Shown in pieces: positions 57,500-64,000 of a stretch of DNA of 64,000 nt. The DNA is taken from assembly GCA_009760855.2 (NCBI GenBank), contig WPIO01000108.1:1274501-1338500 (forward strand), in the 5' to 3' direction. Source of the stretch: Cristatella mucedo (taxonomy: Eukaryota > Bryozoa > Phylactolaemata > Cristatellidae). The translations under genes were made by a program, and so were the position numbers. The notes under the pieces were generated by a model. That model worked only from the letters and a program-made list of their open reading frames with translations. It had not been told where the DNA came from and did not search any database. The first letter of the stretch is position 1. Each line of letters begins with the position of its first letter.

Positions 57500-58565
57500 T
57501 CAATCGAGCTCACACTCTTACTGATATCTCCAATAGCCTTCAGGCAAAGTTATTGAAAGAGGGCGTGAACAGATTAAACAGAATTGGATGAATTATTTAC
57601 GGCTATTAAGAGTCAATTTTATATTCAAAGAACTAAGTTTTAGGCCTTTAGCCGATGTATTATATCATGCATCACCTTAAAAAATAATTGAGGATATAAA
57701 AACTTTAGAGACGAGTTTTCTAAAGATGAGTTGGTGAAAAGGAAAATAAACTAAATGAATATTGAATGCATAATCTAGCTAAATCGAGAAATCCAATAAA
57801 AGATTGGGAACGCAGTAAAAGGGAATCCTAAAGTTTATTTTTGTTTTGATTTTTCGGACCACTCGCTTGCCTAAAGTAGAAAAATATTTCAGTGAACTGC
57901 CATGCCTTTCGGTGAAGACGTTACAAGAATAGGATGAAACTGATTGTGGTAGATGGTTTTTAGTTCTGTCTCTCATGCAAAATCGCAATGAGGATTTTTG
58001 GTCAGTTATGTTTAACCTTTAAGGTGATTATAAATACATTTTGTTCATGGTATAGAATAATGTCTTCAAAGAAAGTTTCACACAAAATGAGTAAAATCAA
58101 GTCAGGTGAAGTTCCATATTGAATAACCCTACGAAAGAGTTTCCTCTAAAAGTTATGTTGCAACTTAGAGAATCCATTAATGGTAAATACTATCAGAACG
58201 CGTTTGCATTCCTAGACTCTAACCAGTCTTTCGAGAACAAGATTATTGCCGATGCAGACTCAAAAAAAGACTTAAGTATAAAGTAGATAAGTTTTTTGGC
58301 GTTATTTTATCATCTATTCAAGAAAACCAAACGTTGTTCGACACTTTGGACTATGACAAAATTGAAATTGACAATGCAGAACGAGTGGCCGAGAAAATTT
58401 GAAATGACTTTACGATTATGGGATTTATCCATGGATCGTTCTCTTCAAACGGTAATTCAGGATTAGAAGATAAACTCAATTTAAATGAGCTTAATTGGAT
58501 AACAACCTATCTTCGCAAAGTAAAGGAGAGTAGAGATTTTATTGACATTGAGGAATTTTAATCAT
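57500..58565 (+). pseudogene. Unknown coding relics on the plus strand, island 3
   Basis: Several plus-strand stretches keep frame: ERGREQIKQNWMNYLRLL (near 57,560), MSSKKVSHKMSKIKSGEV (58,062-), VMLQLRESINGKYYQNAF and FENKIIADADSKKDL (58,150-58,275). After a frameshift in an A-run come KVDKFFGVILSSIQENQ, FDTLDYDKIEIDNAERVAEK and NELNWITTYLRKVKESRDF (58,280-58,555). It is lysine- and A/T-rich, with mixed charged helices, and not related to any family I recognise. The opposite orientation to the fibre repeats suggests a second gene of the same element. Confidence 0.45.
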
Positions 58566-58569
58566 CTAT

Positions 58570-59250
58570 CTTAAGTGATTAGGCTATTACAGCTTCATCG
58601 TAGTTTGTATGCACAGGCGTTTTAGAGCGTTTTAATCTCAGTAGGTGGTTAATGCGCTTCTTCCAGAGTGACAGTTTCATAAATTGATGCAAAGTTACCA
58701 TTACCATTCTTTTCCTTAAAAATTAGCGTACATCTGAACTTATCTTGGCCAATCCTTAATCACTAGGATGGTTTTCTTCTTCATTTCTATTTATATGATC
58801 TCTTTCACATCTTTCGTAATACAAATTAGTGTTCATACACAATATTATTCAATGCACAGCCCAGGTTTATCCAATTAGTCTAAAGTGTTCATTGATCTTT
58901 GTTCCAACTCCAGAATTTGATTGTTTTCATTTATCCTCGTATCTCAGTTTAGTAGGAAAAAGGAAACATAATATTGCATCTCTCTGGCTATGCCACAATT
59001 CTCAGACAATTTTGCTAAAGCCAACACTCAGACTATATGGCCAAACTGCTTTAAAATGTATTTTTCTAACTATTACTTGTTGTATTCATAAATCCGATTC
59101 CTGTGCATGTATTTTTTCTGCCATGATTGCTCATGCCTTCATTTGCGTATTTATAAACGTACTCAGGTTGACTAGGATCGTATTAATTTCTCAGTTCTGT
59201 AAGATTAGGTTCCTTTATGTCCGAAGTCTCAGTGTAAACGACATGATGCA
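58570..59250. other. Unassigned sequence
   Basis: A 175-codon plus-strand frame (58,829-59,356) runs into the following LINE out of its coding frame and has no recognisable family. No support for a gene. Confidence 0.4.
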
Positions 59251-60339
59251 TCTTTGCAGCTTTTTCCCTCCCAGCCTTCGAGCACCTCAAATTCTCTCAA
59301 CTCACTTACTGCATGCATTGATGTCATCCGCACATGGATGGCAGCAAATTTTCTAAAACTTAACGATGATAAAACTAACTTACTAGCTATGGGCAAACCC
59401 AGTGTGATCCAGAGATTGGAAAGGCTGACTCTCAAAATTGGCTCTGCCAGCATATCTCCAGTTGAATCAGCTCGAAATCTAGGTGTCATATTCCAAAGCG
59501 ACCTCTCGTTAGACGACCATATCAGCTCCACAGTCAAATCCGCCTATTTTCAGCTTCATAACATTGCTAAAATTCGAGCTTGTTTAGATAAAGATACCAC
59601 GTCCAAGTTGGTCCATGCATTCGTGACATCCCGTCTCGACTTCTGCAACTCACTGTTTACTGGCCTACCAGCATGTGCGATCAGGCGATTGCAGCTGGTG
59701 CAAAACTCTGCAGCTAGGCTTGTCCGTCGTGAGCGTCGCAGTTGCCACATTACTCCACTTCTCACCAACCTGCACTGGCTACCAGTCAAGCAACGGATTG
59801 ACTTCAAGGTTTTGTCGCTCACTTTTAGGTCCCTTCATTCCATGGCTCCAGCCTATCTGTCAGATATACTACCCCATCAGGCTAAGCATCGTGCCACCCG
59901 CTTTTCGGAATCCAACAGTCTAGAAATACCTCATACAAACCTTAAATCCTTTGGAGACCGTACATTTAGTTCAAATGCTCCCAAAGCCTGGAACTCCCTC
60001 CCGACCTGTGTCAGAACATCCCCTGACCTGACCACATTTAAAAGTAACCTAAAAAAACACCTATTTAGGACAGCATTTAGTGGGTCGCTCTGATTCGTCC
60101 TTCATGTGCTTACGCGTGCTGACACTGTGCATGCTGCCACTACCCACATTTGCATGCTGACCCTGTGCATGTCACCCCTAACCCTATTATTCATTTCGTT
60201 TATTGTTTTCAAGCATGATTTCACTTACCATTCAATAGCATTTCACTTTACAGCAAATGTAAAGCGCCTAGAGAGAGATTAAGTTCTCTGAGGGCGCTTT
60301 ATCAAGTGAATTTTTATTATTATTATTATCTGCAACTAT
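59250..60339 (+). mobile_element. CR1-1 LINE, best preserved C-terminal ORF
   Basis: The frame at 59,254-60,093 is open for 279 codons to the natural C-terminus (KKHLFRTAFSGSL). It covers the region after RT motif C (SQPSSTSNSLNSLTACID), the RT thumb (MGKPSVIQRLERLTLKIGSA, FQSDLSLDDHISSTVKSAY) and the post-RT region (LDFCNSLFTGLPACAIRRLQ, LAPAYL-type and KAWNSLPTCVRTSPDLTTF). Palm motifs are cut off by the 5' truncation. The 3' region ends 'tctgagggcgctttatcaag' plus TTA tail to 60,339. The intact frame suggests this is among the youngest copies. Confidence 0.93.
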
Positions 60340-60369
60340 CTATATCGTTTACTCCTATCGGATCCATCG

Positions 60370-60600
60370 CCTCTAGTGCGTGGACTGAAACACGCGTACT
60401 TCACATAAAAGTGATATCCTATTCCACGGGCCTTTATCACTTTTCCCAGCCGTAGTATAAATGGAGAACAGCAAAGGACCGAGTACAGACCCTTGAGGAA
60501 CTCCAAAGGCGACCCGTCTCATGTTTGTGTGACCTGACCCCCACACGACACGGATTTAACGCGATAAGACAAGTGCGATTGAAACTAAACTAGTCCAGGT
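60370..60600 (-). mobile_element. Reverse transcriptase fragment of a further LINE family
   Basis: The minus strand reads FGVPQGSVLGPLLFSIYTT (RT motif B region). In another frame it reads GYHFYVKYACFS, where FYADD would be expected. The sequence differs from CR1-1 (YGVPQGSMLGPVLFTVYT), so it is a separate non-LTR family. Only about 200 bases are recognisable, squeezed between two CR1-1 copies. Confidence 0.6.
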
Positions 60601-60611
60601 TCGTGGTCATC

Positions 60612-61291
60612 AGATAGATCTAGGTGTCATGTTCGATAGAGACCTCATGTTAGACGACAACATTAGCTCCGATGTAAAATCTGCCTACTTTCAGCAGGGA
60701 TACCATGTCTAATTTGGTTCATGCATTCGTGACATCCCGTCTCGACTTCTGTAACTCACTACTTACAGGTCTACCGGCATGTGCCATCAGGCCATCACAG
60801 GCGGTGCAAAAGTCTGCAGCTAGGTTTGTCTGTCGTGAGCGTCCCAGTTTCCACATCACACCACTTCTTGCCGAACTGCACAGGCTACCAGGCAAGCAAC
60901 GAATTGACTTCAAGGTTTTGTCGCTCACTTTTAGGTCACTTCATTCTGAGGCTCCAGCCTATCTGTCAGATCTACTCCCCCACCTGGCTAAGCATCGTAC
61001 CGTAAGCTTTTTGGAATTTAAGAGTCTACCAATACCTCGTACAAACCTCAAATCCTCTGGAGACCATGGATTTAGTTCGTATGCTCCCAAATCCTGGAGC
61101 TTCCTCTTGACCTGCGTCAGAACAACCCCTGACTTGATCACTTTTAAAAAGAACTTAACAACGCACCTGTTTAGGACATCATTTAGTGGGTCCCTGTGAT
61201 TTGTCCTTCATGTGCTTATACGTGCTGACACTGTGCATGATGCCATTAACCACATATGCATGCTGACCCTGTGCATATCACCCCTAACCAT
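60612..61291 (+). mobile_element. CR1-1 LINE, truncated at both ends
   Basis: The frame at 60,705-61,199 reads LVHAFVTSRLDFCNSLLTGL to THLFRTSFSGSL. The 5' part has an internal deletion near 60,700. The 3' region stops at 'cccctaaccatgtt', about 130 bases before the usual TTA tail, exactly where the GC-rich NeSL/R2-type element begins. Confidence 0.9.
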
Positions 61292-61379
61292 GTTGAAAGA
61301 TTTATTGAGCAACTGAGAAATATGACAAATAATGCCGGGGTACCCTGACCGGCCGGAACCGCAGATGTGACCTGTGACT

Positions 61380-62301
61380 CGCGGCTTTGGAACAAAGTCC
61401 ACACGGTCTCGGACCCGGTAATCGCATCCGACACGAAAAGCCGCCGAAGCTGCCGAGCTCTACGGAATGCCGAAGTCACCGAGGCAGGCCTCATTTCCCG
61501 GGAACCAGCTGCCGAGTGTGCCGATCACGAACGGCCTTACCGCCACCGACCTGTGGCCGCTAGAGAGCAGGGTGTTGGCAATGCCCATTTGTCCCCTTTC
61601 GCCTGGGCCGAGACGCAGAGCGCGTCGGCGTCGTTGTCGAAAGGTATCGTGACGTCAAAGATGACCGCCTCTGAGCCGTTGTCGATGATGAGGTCTGGCT
61701 TCAGTGGCGGCCTGCCGGTGGTTGGGTGGCATCGCCCTACGGACACGAGGTCTCGCAGACACTCAGGAAGAGCCGTAATCAGACGGCCCAGCATGGTGTT
61801 GTGGCGGGCTGCGATCGCGTACAGCATCGGTCGGCAGTGGCTCAGCACATGGCAGGCTGACTCGTGTGAGTAGCCGCACACCCGGCAGCTGGTTTGAGCC
61901 CCAGGAAGCGAGCGAGAGATCGCAGCCCAAATCGGGAGCAGGTCAAGGCCTGCGAGCTGAAGGTGAAGCAACACGTGAGGCACGGCGGAGGAAGGGAACT
62001 GGCGGAGCTTGGACACCATGAAGCGCGGAAAGATGGTGTGTTCCAGCACTTCAAGGTCAGTGACGGCCACCGTCATCACGTCGCCGGTCAGGTCGACGCG
62101 GGCTCGTAGGCTGATCAGGCACTTTCGTGCCTGGGCCCAGAGCGAAGCCGGGCCGACCCTGTTTACGGGGCCTACCACTGCCGGGCTGAGGAAGCGCTTG
62201 AGCTCCTCGTCGGAGCCAGGCATGCCGCCAACCAAGGCGATAGCCTTGTCGAGACGGTAGCGGGCGATGTCTTGCACGGACCCGTCCGGCAAGCTGAGCA
62301 T
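61380..62301 (-). pseudogene. Zinc motif and restriction-like endonuclease of the same element
   Basis: The frame at 62,301-61,537 has CRVCGYSHESACHVLSHC (Cys139, Cys142, His151, Cys156 in this frame), followed by IAARHN, the hallmark before the endonuclease. Then KPDLIIDN and VIFDVTIPFDN give the PD...D core of the restriction-like nuclease. In the next frame PFVIGTLGSWFPGNEACLG and RRLFVSDAITGS match the conserved C-terminus of NeSL-type proteins. The frameshift near 61,540 separates the two. Confidence 0.88.
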
Positions 62302-62466
62302 CCTGCACGCTTGGGTCGCACGCAGGATCGAAGCGTTCAGCCAGAAGTGGACAAAACCGAGGCCACCTGAGGCTCTCGGAGCGAATGGAAAGTGTGGAAT
62401 GAAATGGGGCGAGAAGGCAGGCCTTAAGAAGGTTGATGTCCCTCGTGAGGGAGTGGCAAGCCTGCC

Positions 62467-63480
62467 CTATCTCAGCCCGAGGTTGCCCGAGCCCTTGCAG
62501 GGATCCCAGAAACTGCACACATGTGCCCTCGGGGAGCTCCGGAAGCACCGCTGCTGAAGTGTGATCGAGGCCGGGAGGGCTGGCGAGCCTCGCCGGGCGA
62601 TCATGCTGCACTTCTCCGGCCTGAAGACGAGGCCGAGCGCGAACGCGGCTTCCTCTGCCACCAGCACGAGCGACTGGAGGCCCTCCTCCGACTCTGGGAA
62701 GAGCGCCAGGTCGTCCGCCAGCTCACGGACGCAGAGGCAGGAGTGGCCCAGGCGAAAGCGGGCGTAGGCGTGGCTGGCGATCCGCCGGATGACCGACTCC
62801 ATCGCCAGATCGAAGATAGATCGGCGATAGAGGGTCGCCCAGACGGACGCCAGCGGAGGTGGTGAAGGGCGCTAGGCTATCGCCGTTCACGCTCAGCTCG
62901 AGCCTCGAGCCCGCATAGAGGCGCTCCACGAAGGTGCAGAATGCCTCATCAAGGCCGACGTGCTGCAGCACCTGAAGCAGAGCCACATGCCAGACGCCCC
63001 CAAAGGCATTTTGCTGGTCTAGGAACGCTATAAAGATGTCGAAGCGACCCTGGCGGCAGGCTGCCTCCTCGAAGGCGCTCTCGACGAGGAAGGACTGCTC
63101 GAGGCAGCCCTCAGTGCCCTGAACGAAGCCCTTCTGCTGGGGTGACAACAGGCCGTGCTTGCTCAGCCTGGAGGCTAGGCATCCCGACAGCAGCTTGTAG
63201 AGCGTCGGGAGCAGCTTGATCGGCCGGAAGTTGCCTGGCTGGCTCTGGTCACCCTTCTTGTGTATCAGAATGGTGAAACCCGATTTCCAGGCAGTCGGGA
63301 CATCGCCGAAGTGTCGGCAGACGTTCAGAATTGTCATGACGAGCTTGCCGCCAGGGTCGACGAGGCGCAGGTGGCGGTGCTCCAGGCGGTCGGCCCCGGG
63401 CTCGGTGTTGCTGGCGCGGCGAAGGCGGGCGATGACCTCCTAGGCGGCGAGCGGCTCCATGATGGTGGAAGGCCCACTTT
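62467..63480 (-). pseudogene. Reverse transcriptase domain of the NeSL/R2-type element
   Basis: RT 0/1 region: PGADRLEHRHLRL, then VMTILNVCRHFGDVPTAWKS and LIHKKGDQSQPGNFRPIKLL. Motif A: IFIAFLDQQNAFGGV (the catalytic Asp kept). Motif B: TTSAGVRLGDPLSPIY. Motif C in another frame: RELADDLALFPESEEGL, where the usual Tyr before ADD is Leu. Frames: 63,337-62,723 and 62,802-62,467. The frame break after motif B means that this copy cannot make an active enzyme. Confidence 0.88.
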
Positions 63481-64000
63481 GCACCGGAGGTAGCGTCGAG
63501 GCGAGGAGCCTGCCGATGCACGCGGAGAACACTGGCCTAGACGCGGATTCGGCTTGCCAGTGTTCCCAACAGGCTTCAGCTTCCCCCGAGTAGGCGGTGG
63601 GCGCTGGCAGGAGAACTTCGCAGACAGCCCTGGCCCGGTCGACTCTGTACAGCCTCTGCAGGTGCGAGGCACTCTGCCGGTCCCAGGGCCGGCGGCCCGA
63701 GGAGCTCGTCGACCGGCCAAGGTCGGGATTGGGGCCGAGCGGGCGCCTCTCCCTCTCCCTCTCCCTCTTTCTCTTGGGTGAGGGACCTGGCCAGGGCTAG
63801 CCACTCGGTGCTGGCGTGTAGGATGTCTGCTTCGAAGCCCGGCCAGTCGTTGGCTGTGATGTGGGCCTCCAAGGTTGACGTCCAATTCGCGACTAACTCC
63901 CGCTGTGGAGTGCTGGCAGGCTGCGAGTCGTCCGGATGGCTGGGGCGATGACGTCGAGGCAGAGAGGAGACAGGCGTGGTCGACGAGGGTGGCGACGGAG

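Larger units (their letters stand above)
61292..64000 (-). mobile_element. GC-rich NeSL/R2-type non-LTR retrotransposon, partial
   Basis: The element runs from the window end to its 3' end at 61,292, with an AATAAA-type signal ('gctcaataaatctttcaac'). In order on the minus strand: a low-complexity Glu/Gly region (63,872-63,576), reverse transcriptase (about 63,480-62,467), a linker, a CCHC zinc motif and a restriction-like endonuclease (62,301-61,380). Single-ORF elements of this type insert by target-primed reverse transcription. It is broken by at least one stop (TAG near 63,440) and by frameshifts near 62,810, 62,470 and 61,540. It is far more GC-rich than everything around it. The 5' end lies outside the window. 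Confidence 0.88.

Noticed and set aside
52240-58565. Calling island 3 a Polinton or adintovirus
   Set aside because: No capsid, packaging ATPase, protease, integrase or DNA polymerase B motif could be seen, and no terminal inverted repeats; only fibre-like repeats and unknown frames support a viral link.
58829-59356. 175-codon plus-strand frame
   Set aside because: Unusual composition, no recognisable family, and it runs into a LINE in a noncoding frame.
61367-63443. Long plus-strand open frames in the GC-rich segment
   Set aside because: They mirror the minus-strand retrotransposon frames; high GC content removes stops on both strands. None shows a known motif.

Overview
The window looks like a gene-poor, repeat-rich piece of an invertebrate animal genome. 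It is AT-rich and full of 5'-truncated CR1/L2-like LINEs, tRNA-derived SINEs and microsatellites, and its only recognisable host gene is split into short exons with GT/AG borders. No bacterial feature (operon, ribosome binding site, rRNA or genuine tRNA gene) was found. The phylum cannot be fixed from the sequence alone.

The host gene family is a secreted C-type lectin (CTLD), identified by comparing diverged copies within the window. Copy 1 (24,714-29,026, +) can be read as five exons giving about 182 residues: signal peptide, short acidic linker, and a complete CTLD with WIGL, EPN and WNN motifs and four cysteines. Copy 2 (38,917-43,320, +) is a pseudogene with stops, a lost start and a SINE inside its last exon. 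Copy 3 (20,197-15,610, -) is degraded but all five exons can be traced. Copy 4 (34,497-34,255, -) keeps only exons 1-2. Copy 5 (13,740-13,935, +) is a piece of the last exon.

Two large direct duplications organise the middle. Block B (about 23.6-33.4 kb and 35.75-45.4 kb) carries the lectin gene followed by AT-rich relics of a phage/virus-type tail-fibre-like gene. Block A (about 8.2-11.6 kb and 45.8-50.2 kb) starts with a short coding relic. A third relic island (52.2-58.6 kb) has clearer fibre repeats on the minus strand plus other unknown degraded reading frames. Each copy has gained its own LINE or SINE insertions, so the order of events can be read.

Mobile elements: at least thirteen copies of one CR1/L2-like LINE (here CR1-1, 3' tail of TTA repeats), a second family (CR1-2, TA-repeat tail), a third LINE-like family (LINE-3) with a different 3' end, one fragment of a further reverse transcriptase, several tRNA-SINEs (one with a CR1-1-like tail), and a strikingly GC-rich NeSL/R2-type retrotransposon on the minus strand at 61.29-64.0 kb that runs off the window and abuts a CR1-1 copy. 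The remaining DNA is diverged repeats, microsatellites and unassigned sequence.

All calls are by eye. Boundaries are approximate unless a splice site or codon is named, and no database search was possible.
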